Positions 35,940 through 44,832 of a stretch of 64,000 nt of DNA are shown here, piece by piece. The translations under genes were made by a program, and so were the position numbers. This DNA comes from an uncultured Clostridia bacterium (lineage in GTDB: Bacteria; Bacillota; Clostridia; Peptostreptococcales; Anaerovoracaceae): contig CAKQMV010000001.1 of NCBI GenBank assembly GCA_934255135.1, positions 1-64,000 on the forward strand, read 5' to 3'. Within the stretch, counting starts at the first letter, position 1; each line of letters opens with the position of its first letter. The notes beneath the pieces were generated by a model, which was given only the letters and a program-made list of their open reading frames with translations, was not told where the DNA came from and searched no databases.

Positions 35940-36670
35940 TGAGAATAGAAGTGCTTTTTCCTGAAATTTGTAATCTTTATGGTGAGCTTGCAAATGTGAG
36001 ATATCTAAGGGAGTCACTCCCAGATGCAGAGTTTGTTGAGACCCCTTTTACAGGTCAGCCGGTTTTCTTAACTGAAGATGTTGACCTTGTATATATGGGA
36101 ACGATGACAGAGCAGGCACAGGTTCTTATCTCTGAGAAGCTGATGCCTTACAGGGATGTTATCAGAAACCGAATCGACGATGGAATGAACTTCCTTATTA
36201 CCGGAAATGCTCTTGAGGTATTCGGCAAGAGAATACTTGAGGATGGTAAACATATTTGCGACGGACTCGGTATTTTTGACTTCGAGTCAAGAAGAGATAA
36301 GAGAAAGAGATACAACTGTATCTATGTAGGCGAGTTTGATTCTGGCGAAGGAATCATGAAGGTTGTCGGATATAAAAGTTTATTTGGCTTTGCCTACGGA
36401 AACGCTTTTAAGGAACACGCATTCCTTAATACAACTCTTGGATACGGTATCAATAAAGAGATTTCTGAAGAGGGAATCTACGTTAATAATTTTATCGCAA
36501 CATATATTACAGGTCCGCTTCTTGTCCTGAATCCGCCTCTTCTTGAGTGGATTATGAGAGAGAAGCTAGGTGTTGAGGATAGAAAGCCTGCATTCTACGA
36601 TGATGCGATGAAGGCGTATGAATACAGGGTCGAGGAATATACAAGACCTGGAAAGGGATGGGAGTATTAA
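35939..36670 (+). CDS. gatD: GatD-like glutamine amidotransferase homologue lacking catalytic residues
   Basis: A 243-residue class I amidotransferase-like protein paired with MurT. Family landmarks align (ICNLYGELANVRYLRE at the N-terminus, DDG before the nucleophile elbow, and the late TYITGPLLVLNPPL segment). However, the nucleophile elbow reads LITGNALEVFG (residues 86-96), with no Cys where canonical GatD has an ICGGxQ-type motif. The catalytic His expected before GP is Thr191, and the glycine-rich oxyanion region is also altered (GTMTE). The protein therefore looks unable to release ammonia from glutamine, and may act as a structural subunit or have another role. Confidence 0.75.
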   Translation: MRIEVLFPEICNLYGELANVRYLRESLPDAEFVETPFTGQPVFLTEDVDLVYMGTMTEQAQVLISEKLMPYRDVIRNRIDDGMNFLITGNALEVFGKRILEDGKHICDGLGIFDFESRRDKRKRYNCIYVGEFDSGEGIMKVVGYKSLFGFAYGNAFKEHAFLNTTLGYGINKEISEEGIYVNNFIATYITGPLLVLNPPLLEWIMREKLGVEDRKPAFYDDAMKAYEYRVEEYTRPGKGWEY

Positions 36671-37296
36671 TGGGATTTACTGATGCTATACTCAGCAAGC
36701 TTCTGACACTTCCGGGCATTATCATTGGACTTTGTTTCCATGAAGCAGCCCACGCGAAGATGTCTGATAAGCTTGGAGACCCTACGCCGTCTATGCAGGG
36801 CAGAGTGACACTAAATCCTATGGCTCATATCGATGTTATCGGATTTATATCACTTATACTGTTCGGCTTCGGCTGGGGTAAGCCTGTAATGATTGATCCA
36901 AGATATTACAAGCATCCAAGAAGAGATGAATTTCTCGTTTCAATCGCGGGTGTATCTGTAAATCTTATGATTGCTGTAGTATTCTCATTTATTACAAAAG
37001 GAATGGTAGGGGTGATGGCATCTACCGGCAGCGCGTATTGGGCGCAGCTTCTGTATCTGATGTGCTACTACGTTGTAATGATCAATCTGGTGCTTATGAT
37101 ATTCAACCTGATTCCACTTCCACCACTTGACGGATTCGGAATCATAACACAGATATTCAAGCTGGACAGGCAGCCATGGTACGAGAAATTCTATCACTAT
37201 GGAACACCGATTCTGTTGATTCTGATTGTGTTCAATCTTACAAGCAGAATAATATCACCTGCAGTTTCTTTCCTGATGGGAGTGCTTGGTGTATAG
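36670..37296 (+). CDS. site-2 protease family (M50) membrane metalloprotease
   Basis: A 208-residue multi-spanning membrane protease of the YwhC-like group. The zinc motif HEAAH is at residues 24-28 in the first helix, followed by a conserved DPTPSMQGRVTLNPMAHID segment, and the third ligand is in NLIPLPPLDGFG. A start at 36658 is possible, but the ATG at 36670 overlaps the gatD stop and has GGGAG at a good distance. Substrates are not predictable. A terminator follows. Confidence 0.88.
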   Translation: MGFTDAILSKLLTLPGIIIGLCFHEAAHAKMSDKLGDPTPSMQGRVTLNPMAHIDVIGFISLILFGFGWGKPVMIDPRYYKHPRRDEFLVSIAGVSVNLMIAVVFSFITKGMVGVMASTGSAYWAQLLYLMCYYVVMINLVLMIFNLIPLPPLDGFGIITQIFKLDRQPWYEKFYHYGTPILLILIVFNLTSRIISPAVSFLMGVLGV

Positions 37297-37315
37297 ATTA
37301 ATATGACTATTATAG

Positions 37316-37345
37316 AAGGGAGCTTAGCACATACGGCTCCCTTTT
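37316..37345 (+). terminator. intrinsic terminator after the site-2 protease gene
   Basis: An eight-base stem AAGGGAGC/GCTCCCTT with a 12-base loop, followed by TTTT. It closes the long run of plus-strand genes starting at plsX. Confidence 0.7.
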
Positions 37346-37386
37346 AGCATATGCAATTTGCATACTCGTGTTCACAATTCCTTCAC

Positions 37387-37421
37387 TATAATTATTAGCA
37401 CTCTTCACCATTGAGTGCCAA
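37387..37421 (+). promoter_or_regulatory. CIRCE operator with -10 box, upstream of clpB
   Basis: TTAGCACTC (37395-37403), nine bases, GAGTGCCAA (37413-37421). This is the HrcA-binding CIRCE inverted repeat with a single mismatch to the consensus (GAGTGCTAA). A TATAAT at 37387-37392 lies just before it, so HrcA would sit at the transcription start. The downstream gene is therefore predicted to be heat-inducible and repressed by HrcA, which is not encoded in the window. Confidence 0.9.
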
Positions 37422-37493
37422 AAATCTCTTGAATTCCATCTCCGCTAGGTTTAATATATTGATTGTAGGAAAGTTAATGAAGGAGGTGTCATA

Positions 37494-40076
37494 ATGAACA
37501 TCGATAAATATACAACAAGCGTGCAGACAGCTTTGATGGACTGCCAGAATCTTGCAATTGAAAGAGATAATCCAACAGTTGAAGTAGAACATCTTCACCT
37601 TGCTCTAGTATCAGCTAAGGATGGACTTATTCCTAAGATTCTTAAAGCAATGGATATTGATGTAGATGGACTTAGATCAGATCTTGAAAGAGAACTCGAT
37701 AAGCTTCCTAAGGTAAGCGGCTCAAATAGCCTTGATTATTCAAGAAGAATCACTAAGGTGCTTCTAAGTGCAGAGAAGATTGCAGAGAAGTTCGGCGATG
37801 AATACGTAAGCGTAGATGCTGTATACCTTGCAATCATTGATGAGAAGGGCACAGTAGGTGCAAATCTGATTAATAAGTATGGAATCAGAAGAGATGCATT
37901 TCTTACAGCACTTACAACAATCAGGAACGGTAAGACTGTAACAAGTGACAATCCTGAGGCAAGCTATGAGGCTCTCTCTAAGTACGGAAGAGATCTCGTA
38001 GAGATGGCCAAGGAAGGCAAGCTTGATCCTGTGATCGGAAGAGATCAGGAAATCAGACATGCTATTCAGATTCTTTCAAGAAGAACCAAGAATAATCCGG
38101 TACTTATCGGTGAGCCTGGTGTAGGTAAGACTGCAGTAGTTGAGGGTCTTGCTCAGAGAATCTTTAAAGGCGATGTACCTGAAGGTCTTAAGGACAAGAC
38201 AATTTATGCTCTTGATATGGGATCACTAATTGCGGGTGCCAAGTATAGAGGTGAATTTGAAGAGAGACTTAAGGCTGTTATTGATGAGGTCGACAAGTCT
38301 GAGGGCAGAATTATTCTGTTCATCGATGAGATTCACAATATCGTAGGTGCTGGTAAGACTGAGGGCTCAATGGATGCGGGTAACCTTCTTAAACCAAAGC
38401 TTGCAAGAGGAGAGCTTCACTGCATAGGTGCAACTACACTTGATGAGTACAGAAAGTACATAGAGAAGGATGCTGCACTTGAGAGGAGATTCCAGAAGGT
38501 CCTTGTAGATCAGCCAACAGTTGAAGATACTATCTCAATCCTGAGAGGTCTTAAGGAAAGATTTGAAATCCACCACGGTGTAAGAATTACTGATGGTGCG
38601 CTGATTGCTTGTGCAACACTTAGTGACAGATATATCACTGACAGATATCTCCCTGATAAGGCAATCGACCTTATGGATGAGGCTGCAGCAAGAATCAGAA
38701 CTGAGATTGACAGCATGCCAGCTGAGCTTGATGAGATTTCAAGAAGAATAATGCAGCTTGAGATTGAGAAGCAGGCTCTTATGAAAGAGACTGACAAGGC
38801 TTCTAAAACTCGTCTTGAGAACTTAGAGAAGGAGCTTGCTGAGCTTCATTCAGAGAATGATAACCTAAGAGCACAGTGGGATGCAGAGAAGAGTGCAATC
38901 ACAGATCTTAAGAAGACAAAGCAGGATATTGAGGATGTAAAGCATCAGATTGAAACTGCTGAGAGAAACTATGATCTTGAGACACTTGCAAGACTTAAAT
39001 ATGGTACTCTTGCTGAGCTTGAGAAGAAGCTAGAAGAACAGAAGGCTGTAGCTGATAAGGCAGAAGAAGACAGACTTCTTAAGGAAGAGGTTTCTGAAGA
39101 GGAAATCGCAGAGGTTGTATCCTCATGGACTCATATTCCTGTAGCTAAGCTTGTAGAGACTGAAAGAGAGAAGCTGATCCATCTTCCTGAGATTCTTCAC
39201 AAGAGAGTTATCGGTCAGGAGAAGGCTGTATCTGCTGTTAGCGAGGCTATCATAAGAGCAAGAGCAGGCCTTAAGGACGAGAACAGACCTATCGGATCAT
39301 TCATCTTCCTTGGACCAACAGGTGTCGGTAAGACGGAGCTTGCGAAGACACTGAGCGAAGCACTTTTTGACAGCGAGAGAAATATGATCAGAATCGATAT
39401 GTCTGAGTACATGGAGAAGCATTCAGTTTCAAGACTTGTAGGAGCGCCTCCAGGATATGTTGGCTACGATGAGGGCGGACAGCTTACAGAAGCAGTAAGA
39501 AGAAAACCTTACAGCGTAATCCTCTTCGATGAGATTGAGAAGGCTCATCCAGATGTATTTAATATTCTGCTTCAGCTTCTTGATGACGGTCGTCTTACAG
39601 ACAATCAGGGCAGAACAGTAGATTTTAAGAATACAATCATCATCATGACTTCTAATATCGGAAGCGACCTTCTGATTGATAACATGAAGGATGACGGTTC
39701 AATCGATGCTGTAACTGAGGAAGCTGTTAACGCAAGACTCAGAGCAGGCTTCAGACCAGAGTTCCTTAACAGAATTGACGATATTATTATCTTCAGCCCA
39801 CTTACAAAGTCTCAGGTAATTGATATAATCAAGCTGATGCTTACAGAGCTCGAGGGCAGACTTAAGGACAGAGAGATTCATCTTGATGTTACAGATGCTG
39901 CACTTTCACTTATTGCAGATGAGGCATACGATCCTAACTACGGTGCAAGACCTGTTAGAAGATTCCTTCAGAAGCATGTTGAAACAGAGCTTGCTTCAGA
40001 GATCATCAAGGGCAATGTATGCGATGGCGATAGCATCACACTCGATGTAGTAGACGGAAAGCTAAGCTTCAGATAA
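37494..40076 (+). CDS. clpB: ATP-dependent disaggregase ClpB
   Basis: Hexameric AAA+ chaperone that rescues aggregated proteins with DnaK. The 860-residue chain has the N-terminal Clp repeat domain (about 1-145), first nucleotide domain with GEPGVGKT at 206-213, the coiled-coil middle domain (about 400-525) that distinguishes ClpB from ClpA/C, and the second domain with GPTGVGKT at 607-614. RBS AAGGAGGTG is strong. Expression is predicted to be controlled by the CIRCE element 73 bases upstream. It is transcribed alone and ends at a terminator. Confidence 0.97.
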   Translation: MNIDKYTTSVQTALMDCQNLAIERDNPTVEVEHLHLALVSAKDGLIPKILKAMDIDVDGLRSDLERELDKLPKVSGSNSLDYSRRITKVLLSAEKIAEKFGDEYVSVDAVYLAIIDEKGTVGANLINKYGIRRDAFLTALTTIRNGKTVTSDNPEASYEALSKYGRDLVEMAKEGKLDPVIGRDQEIRHAIQILSRRTKNNPVLIGEPGVGKTAVVEGLAQRIFKGDVPEGLKDKTIYALDMGSLIAGAKYRGEFEERLKAVIDEVDKSEGRIILFIDEIHNIVGAGKTEGSMDAGNLLKPKLARGELHCIGATTLDEYRKYIEKDAALERRFQKVLVDQPTVEDTISILRGLKERFEIHHGVRITDGALIACATLSDRYITDRYLPDKAIDLMDEAAARIRTEIDSMPAELDEISRRIMQLEIEKQALMKETDKASKTRLENLEKELAELHSENDNLRAQWDAEKSAITDLKKTKQDIEDVKHQIETAERNYDLETLARLKYGTLAELEKKLEEQKAVADKAEEDRLLKEEVSEEEIAEVVSSWTHIPVAKLVETEREKLIHLPEILHKRVIGQEKAVSAVSEAIIRARAGLKDENRPIGSFIFLGPTGVGKTELAKTLSEALFDSERNMIRIDMSEYMEKHSVSRLVGAPPGYVGYDEGGQLTEAVRRKPYSVILFDEIEKAHPDVFNILLQLLDDGRLTDNQGRTVDFKNTIIIMTSNIGSDLLIDNMKDDGSIDAVTEEAVNARLRAGFRPEFLNRIDDIIIFSPLTKSQVIDIIKLMLTELEGRLKDREIHLDVTDAALSLIADEAYDPNYGARPVRRFLQKHVETELASEIIKGNVCDGDSITLDVVDGKLSFR

Positions 40077-40125
40077 TAACTAATTATGAAGCTAGAGAAA
40101 ACTGGATAGGACTAGGCATGAAAAT

Positions 40126-40156
40126 ACCGCCGACCTGTGATTATAGGGCCGGCGGT
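40126..40156. terminator. bidirectional terminator between clpB and the GntR gene
   Basis: ACCGCCGACC pairs with GGCCGGCGGT with one mismatch, flanked by AAAAT on the left and TTATTT on the right. It serves both convergent genes. Confidence 0.75.
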
Positions 40157-40179
40157 TATTTAATATGTTATTTATTATT

Positions 40180-40839
40180 CTAGAAGAACTTGGACATTCT
40201 TCTCATTTTTGATTCTTTCATGTGGTTCATCATTGCAGTCTTACCAGCGATTGGGTTTCTGTCTTCAAACGCCTTGAAGATCTCCTTATGCTCCTTAAGA
40301 ATTGTATCGAGATAATCACCAGTGTAAGTGCGTGGTGGGGCAGAGTGCTTAAGATAAGTCTGGTAAGCTGCGAGAGTCTTCTGAAGCATTCTGTCCTGAG
40401 TACCTACATAAATTGTGTTATGGAATGATGAGTTGAACTGTAGAACCTTCTCAATATCTCCCTTAACTGTGTAGAATTCCATAAACTCAATAATCTCTCT
40501 TAGCTTGGCAACCTCTTCATCTTCCATTCTCTGAATTGCCCACTCAACTGCCTGGACCTCAAACAGGCATCTTAAATCAAAGAGATCTGAAATATCTCTA
40601 TTAGAAAGACCGATTACAAAAGCTCCTCTGTTAGGGATATTCTCAATCAGTCCTTCAGATTCAAGCTGTCTGAATGCTTCTCTTACAGGTGTTCTGCTTA
40701 CATTGTACTTCTTGCAGAGGTTCTGTTCTGTAAGCTTAGTCTGTGGCTTAATCTCGCCTGAAAGTATGTCCTTCTGAATCTCAAGGAAAAGTGTTGTTGA
40801 CAGTGGGAGATTCCCCTGATGTTCGATTGTATTGGTCAT
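40180..40839 (-). CDS. GntR family regulator, FadR-type (FCD domain)
   Basis: A 219-residue transcription factor with an N-terminal winged helix (about 12-80; LCKKYNVSRTPVREAFRQLESEGLI is the classic GntR helix-turn-helix) and an all-helical FCD ligand-binding domain (about 85-215) with metal-ligand-type Asp/His positions. FCD regulators usually respond to organic acids; the ligand here cannot be told. RBS AGAGAGGT is before the ATG. It is divergent from nth, and the intervening DNA has three palindromic sites that may be its operators. Confidence 0.9.
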   Translation of the reverse strand: MTNTIEHQGNLPLSTTLFLEIQKDILSGEIKPQTKLTEQNLCKKYNVSRTPVREAFRQLESEGLIENIPNRGAFVIGLSNRDISDLFDLRCLFEVQAVEWAIQRMEDEEVAKLREIIEFMEFYTVKGDIEKVLQFNSSFHNTIYVGTQDRMLQKTLAAYQTYLKHSAPPRTYTGDYLDTILKEHKEIFKAFEDRNPIAGKTAMMNHMKESKMRRMSKFF

Positions 40840-40885
40840 TTTCAGTACCTCTCTTACTATAACAATTAAATCTATGTTATATTAG

Positions 40886-40940
40886 TGTATACATTAAGCA
40901 AATGCTGCGAATTATATACAATTTGCCGCTTTGTATACTT
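40886..40940. promoter_or_regulatory. three palindromic GntR-type operator candidates
   Basis: GTGTATACAT (core TGTATACA at 40886-40893), TTATATACAA (40912-40921) and TTGTATACTT (40931-40940) are close variants of one palindrome, centred about 27 and 19 bases apart in the gap between the divergent GntR and nth genes. FCD-type GntR operators have the general form GT-n-AC, so autoregulation is likely. Confidence 0.45.
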
Positions 40941-40984
40941 TGATTATAAAACTATGTAAATTAATGTCAATAGGCGAAAATATT

Positions 40985-41635
40985 ATGAATTGTAATAATG
41001 AAGAACGAGTAAATAAAATAATTGAAGGTCTAGAAGAAATGTATCCTGATGCGGGATGTGAGCTTCAGTATGACAGCATTTTTCACCTTCTTGTTGCTGT
41101 TGTTCTGTCAGCACAGACTACCGATGCAAGCGTTAATATTGTAACGCCGGTTCTCTTCGAGAAATACCATGAGCCAGAAGATCTTGCAGCAGCTGATCCT
41201 GAAACTGTCGAGGATATAATAAGAAGAATTGGTCTTTATAAGAACAAGACGAAGAATATCATAGCGCTTTCTAAAGCTCTCATAGAAGAGTATGATAGCG
41301 AAGTGCCGGAATCCTTCAACGAACTTGTGAAGCTTCCTGGAGTAGGGCGCAAAACAGCGAACGTAGTACTCGCCGAAGCTTTTGGCGAACAGAGAATTGC
41401 GGTAGACACGCATGTGTTCCGTGTCGCAAATAGAATAGGTCTTACTGACGAGAAGGATGTGCTTGCAACGGAGAAGGCACTTATGAAGGTACTGCCTGAA
41501 GACAGGTGGAGCAGAGTTCATCACCTTTTAATCTTCCACGGAAGGCGCTGTTGTACCGCAAAAAAACCTAATTGTGATGTTTGTGCTATCAGAGAATACT
41601 GCGGTGCTATTGATAAATCTGATAGGAATTGTTAA
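40985..41635 (+). CDS. nth: endonuclease III
   Basis: Bifunctional base-excision-repair glycosylase/AP lyase for oxidised pyrimidines. The 216-residue protein has the helix-hairpin-helix LPGVGRKTANVVL with the catalytic Lys, the following VDTHVFRVANR with the catalytic Asp, and a C-terminal 4Fe-4S cluster with spacing C-x6-C-x2-C-x5-C. The frame opens upstream at a TTG (40931), but the ATG at 40985 gives the usual N-terminus length. The RBS is weak. Confidence 0.93.
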   Translation: MNCNNEERVNKIIEGLEEMYPDAGCELQYDSIFHLLVAVVLSAQTTDASVNIVTPVLFEKYHEPEDLAAADPETVEDIIRRIGLYKNKTKNIIALSKALIEEYDSEVPESFNELVKLPGVGRKTANVVLAEAFGEQRIAVDTHVFRVANRIGLTDEKDVLATEKALMKVLPEDRWSRVHHLLIFHGRRCCTAKKPNCDVCAIREYCGAIDKSDRNC

Positions 41636-41638
41636 GAT
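41610..41638 (+). promoter_or_regulatory. promoter of gap
   Basis: TTGATA (41610-41615), 17 bases, TAAGAT (41633-41638) with an extended TG element directly before it. It straddles the nth stop codon and lies 50 bases before the gap start. Confidence 0.5.
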
Positions 41639-41687
41639 TAGTTGGGAAAAACTTATTTTTATGATTCACATTCAAGGAGGACGTGAA

Positions 41688-42701
41688 ATGGCAAGAATTG
41701 GAATAAGCGGCTTTGGAAGAATATCCAGAACTGTGATGAGAGCTGCACTTGGAAGAGACGACATCGAGATTGCAGGTATTAACTGGAGAAACGCAGATAT
41801 CGATTATGTTGCATACCTTCTTAAGTATGACAGCACTTTTGGTCCATTCCCTGCAACTGTTGAGAAGTATTCAGAGGGAATCATCGTAGACGGAAAGAAG
41901 ATTCCTGTATTCTTTAATAACGACGCCAAGGACATTCCTTGGGGCGAGATAGGCGCTGACTACATTATGGAGGGAACTGGCGCTTACAACACTACTGAGA
42001 AGGCTCAGGTTCACCTGGATGCAGGTGCTAAGAAGGTTATCATTTCAGCACCAGCTAAGGACAAGGGCACTCCAACATTCGTATATGGAGTAAACCATGA
42101 GGAGTACAAGAGCGAGTATGATGTAGTTTCTAACGCATCATGCACAACAAACTGTCTTGCTCCTATCTGCAAGGTTCTTAACGATAACTGGGGAATCGAG
42201 CAGGGTCTTATGTCAACAATCCACTCAGCAACTGCTAAGCAGAAGGTAGTTGACGACAGAAACAACAAGGACTGGAGAATCGGCAGATCTGTTTTCGGAA
42301 ACATTATTCCTACAACAACAGGTGCTGCTAAGGCTGTAGGTCTTGTTATTCCTGAGATCGCAGGCAAGATGACAGGTATCGCTTACAGAGTTCCTACTGC
42401 TGACGTATCTGTAGTAGACCTTAACATCATGCTTAAGAACTCAACTTCAATTGAGGAGATTATGGCTAAGATGAAGGAAGCTTCAGAGAACGAGCTTAAG
42501 GGTATCCTAAGATATGTTGAGGATCCACTAGTAACTACTGACTTCATCGGCGAGCCATGCACTTCAATCATCGATGCTAACCAGGGTATTGAGCTTAACG
42601 ATAAGTTCTTCAAGCTTGTTGGATACTATGACAACGAGTATGGTTACTGCAATCAGATGCTTAACCTTATCAGCCACATGGCTAAGGTTGACGGAAGATA
42701 A
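41688..42701 (+). CDS. gap: glyceraldehyde-3-phosphate dehydrogenase
   Basis: Glycolytic enzyme making 1,3-bisphosphoglycerate with NAD+. The 337-residue sequence has the catalytic Cys152 in SNASCTTNCLAP and the catalytic His in STIHSATAKQK. The nucleotide-binding loop reads GFGRISR, with Ser in place of the usual third Gly. Several other segments also differ from common GapA (GINWRN, DDRNNKDWRIGRS). Translation from 41574 is open, but the ATG at 41688 follows AAGGAGG and gives the standard N-terminus. A terminator hairpin follows before pgk. Confidence 0.93.
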   Translation: MARIGISGFGRISRTVMRAALGRDDIEIAGINWRNADIDYVAYLLKYDSTFGPFPATVEKYSEGIIVDGKKIPVFFNNDAKDIPWGEIGADYIMEGTGAYNTTEKAQVHLDAGAKKVIISAPAKDKGTPTFVYGVNHEEYKSEYDVVSNASCTTNCLAPICKVLNDNWGIEQGLMSTIHSATAKQKVVDDRNNKDWRIGRSVFGNIIPTTTGAAKAVGLVIPEIAGKMTGIAYRVPTADVSVVDLNIMLKNSTSIEEIMAKMKEASENELKGILRYVEDPLVTTDFIGEPCTSIIDANQGIELNDKFFKLVGYYDNEYGYCNQMLNLISHMAKVDGR

Positions 42702-42717
42702 TCAGACTTTAACTTCA

Positions 42718-42749
42718 GCCGTACTGCACATCGCAGTACGGCAGTTTTT
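42718..42749 (+). terminator. intrinsic terminator between gap and pgk
   Basis: A ten-base-pair stem GCCGTACTGC/GCAGTACGGC with a five-base loop, followed by AGTTTTT. It would end most gap transcripts or set the gap:pgk ratio. Confidence 0.8.
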
Positions 42750-42791
42750 GATAAAGAGAGATATATTTAAGATAAGAGAGGTACAGGGTAA

Positions 42792-43976
42792 ATGAAGAAG
42801 ACTGTAAAGGATATTAACTGGGCAGGCAAGACTGCCGTTATGAGATGCGATTTCAACGTTCCTCTATCTGACGGAGCGATTACTGACGACACAAGAATCA
42901 AGGCTGCTCTTCCTACAATCGAGTATCTGATTTCAGAGGGTGCTGCAATAGTAATCATGTCACACCTCGGAAGACCTAAGGGAAAGCCAGTTGCTGAGAT
43001 GAGCCTTGCTCCTGTAGCAAAGAGACTTTCAGAGTACATTGGCAAGGATGTAAAGTTCTGTCCTTCAGATGTAGTAGTTGATGAGGATGTTAAGAAGGCT
43101 GCTTCTGAGCTTGCTGGCGGAGAGGTTATGCTTCTTGAGAACGTAAGATTCAGAGCAGAGGAGACTGATAACGAGCCTGGTTTTGCTAAGGAGCTTTCAG
43201 AGCTTGGTGATATCTTTGTTCAGGAGGCATTCGGAACAGCTCACAGAGCACACGCTTCAACAACAGGTATCGCAGATTACATCCCAGCAGTAAGCGGATT
43301 CCTTATCGATAAGGAGCTCACTTTCCTTGGAAACGCTGTAGACAATCCTGAGAGACCTTTCGCAGCAATCATGGGCGGTGCTAAGGTTAAGGATAAGATT
43401 TCAGTAATCACTAACCTTCTTAATAAGGTAGATATCCTTGTTATCGGTGGAGGTATGACATTTACATTCCTCAAGGCTATGGGATACTCAATTGGAACAT
43501 CACTTCTTGATGAGGAAGGTCTTGATAAGGCTGTAGAGATTATGAAGCTTGCTGAGGAGAAGGGTGTTAAGCTTATGCTTTCAACAGATGTTGTAGCTGC
43601 TGACGCTTTCTCAAATGATGCAGCATTTGATGTATATCCAATCGATTCAATTCCTGATGACAGAATGGGACTCGATATCGGACCTGCTACAATTGAGAAC
43701 TTTACAAAGGCTCTTTCAGAAGCTAAGACAATCGTATGGAACGGACCTATGGGTGTATTCGAAATGCCTAACTTCGAGAAGGGTACAAGAGCAATTGCTG
43801 AGTGCCTTGCTGCATCAGATGCAACAACTGTTATCGGTGGTGGAGATTCAGCTGCTGCAGTTGCACAGTTCGGTCTTTCAGACAAGATGACTCACATTTC
43901 AACAGGCGGCGGTGCCAGCCTTGAGTTCCTCGAGGGCAAGGTTCTTCCAGGAATCGCTTGCATCGACGACAAGTAA
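42792..43976 (+). CDS. pgk: phosphoglycerate kinase
   Basis: Converts 1,3-bisphosphoglycerate and ADP to 3-phosphoglycerate and ATP. The 394-residue sequence has RCDFNVPLSDG near the N-terminus, the MSHLGRPKG substrate loop, LENVRF, and the GGGDSAAAV nucleotide-binding loop near the C-terminus. Normal length. It follows gap after a terminator and precedes tpiA by 35 bases. Confidence 0.97.
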   Translation: MKKTVKDINWAGKTAVMRCDFNVPLSDGAITDDTRIKAALPTIEYLISEGAAIVIMSHLGRPKGKPVAEMSLAPVAKRLSEYIGKDVKFCPSDVVVDEDVKKAASELAGGEVMLLENVRFRAEETDNEPGFAKELSELGDIFVQEAFGTAHRAHASTTGIADYIPAVSGFLIDKELTFLGNAVDNPERPFAAIMGGAKVKDKISVITNLLNKVDILVIGGGMTFTFLKAMGYSIGTSLLDEEGLDKAVEIMKLAEEKGVKLMLSTDVVAADAFSNDAAFDVYPIDSIPDDRMGLDIGPATIENFTKALSEAKTIVWNGPMGVFEMPNFEKGTRAIAECLAASDATTVIGGGDSAAAVAQFGLSDKMTHISTGGGASLEFLEGKVLPGIACIDDK

Positions 43977-44011
43977 TAGAAGATTATAAGATTAATCGGA
44001 GGCTTTATTAA

Positions 44012-44776
44012 ATGAAGGAATTTCTAATTGCAGGAAACTGGAAGATGTATAAGACTTCAGCAGAGGCAAAGGCTTTCGCTGAGGAGCTTAAGGCAATGAA
44101 TCTTCCTAATGCAGACAGCATGGCTGTTATGGCACCTTTTACTCAGCTTGAGACTCTTGTAGAGACTTTCAAGGGTACAGGAATCAAGGTAGGAGCACAG
44201 AATGTTCACTACGAGAAGGAGGGTGCTTTTACAGGAGAGATTTCTGTAGATATGCTTAAGGAAATCGGTGTTGACTACTGCGTAGTTGGTCACTCTGAGA
44301 GAAGACAGTACTTTGGCGAAACTGATGAGACTGTAAACAAGAAGCTTAAGGCTCTACTTACTGCAGATATTACACCAATCCTCTGTGTTGGAGAAACTCT
44401 TAAGCAGCGAGAGGATGGAATGCCACAGATTGTTATCGGTGCGCAACTGACAAGTGATCTTGCAGGCCTCAGCGAAGAGGATGTAAGAAAGATTGTTATT
44501 GCTTATGAGCCTATTTGGGCAATCGGAACTGGTAAGACTGCAACACCTGAGCAGGCTGAGGATATGTGCGGATTTATCGCAGGTATGATCGAAGGCATCT
44601 ATGGTGAGGTCTGCATGGACAGAATGAAGGTTCTGTACGGTGGAAGCATGAAGCCTGCTAACGCTAAGGATCTCCTAAGCCAGCCATCAATCAAGGGTGG
44701 ACTTATTGGTGGAGCAAGCCTTAAGCCGGAATCTTTTGCAGAAATCGCCAAGGCTGCATACGAGCTTTCTGAATAA
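44012..44776 (+). CDS. tpiA: triosephosphate isomerase
   Basis: Interconverts dihydroxyacetone phosphate and glyceraldehyde-3-phosphate. The 254-residue barrel has AGNWKMYKT with the catalytic Lys, VGHSERR with the catalytic His, and AYEPIWAIGTG with the catalytic Glu. RBS TCGGAGG. It closes the gap-pgk-tpiA set; no phosphoglycerate mutase or enolase gene follows. Confidence 0.97.
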   Translation: MKEFLIAGNWKMYKTSAEAKAFAEELKAMNLPNADSMAVMAPFTQLETLVETFKGTGIKVGAQNVHYEKEGAFTGEISVDMLKEIGVDYCVVGHSERRQYFGETDETVNKKLKALLTADITPILCVGETLKQREDGMPQIVIGAQLTSDLAGLSEEDVRKIVIAYEPIWAIGTGKTATPEQAEDMCGFIAGMIEGIYGEVCMDRMKVLYGGSMKPANAKDLLSQPSIKGGLIGGASLKPESFAEIAKAAYELSE

Positions 44777-44832
44777 AAAATAAGAAATTGTGTTTTATAA
44801 CAACAATTAATTAAATATTTTGTATTTTTAAA

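Noticed and set aside
40931..40984. TTG start giving an 18-residue extension of Nth
   Set aside because: The extension has no family match and overlaps an operator-like palindrome; the ATG at 40985 fits family length.
43277..43885. Minus-strand ORF of 202 codons inside pgk
   Set aside because: Long antisense frames arise from the biased codon use of pgk; composition is Ser/Ile-rich and no RBS is present.
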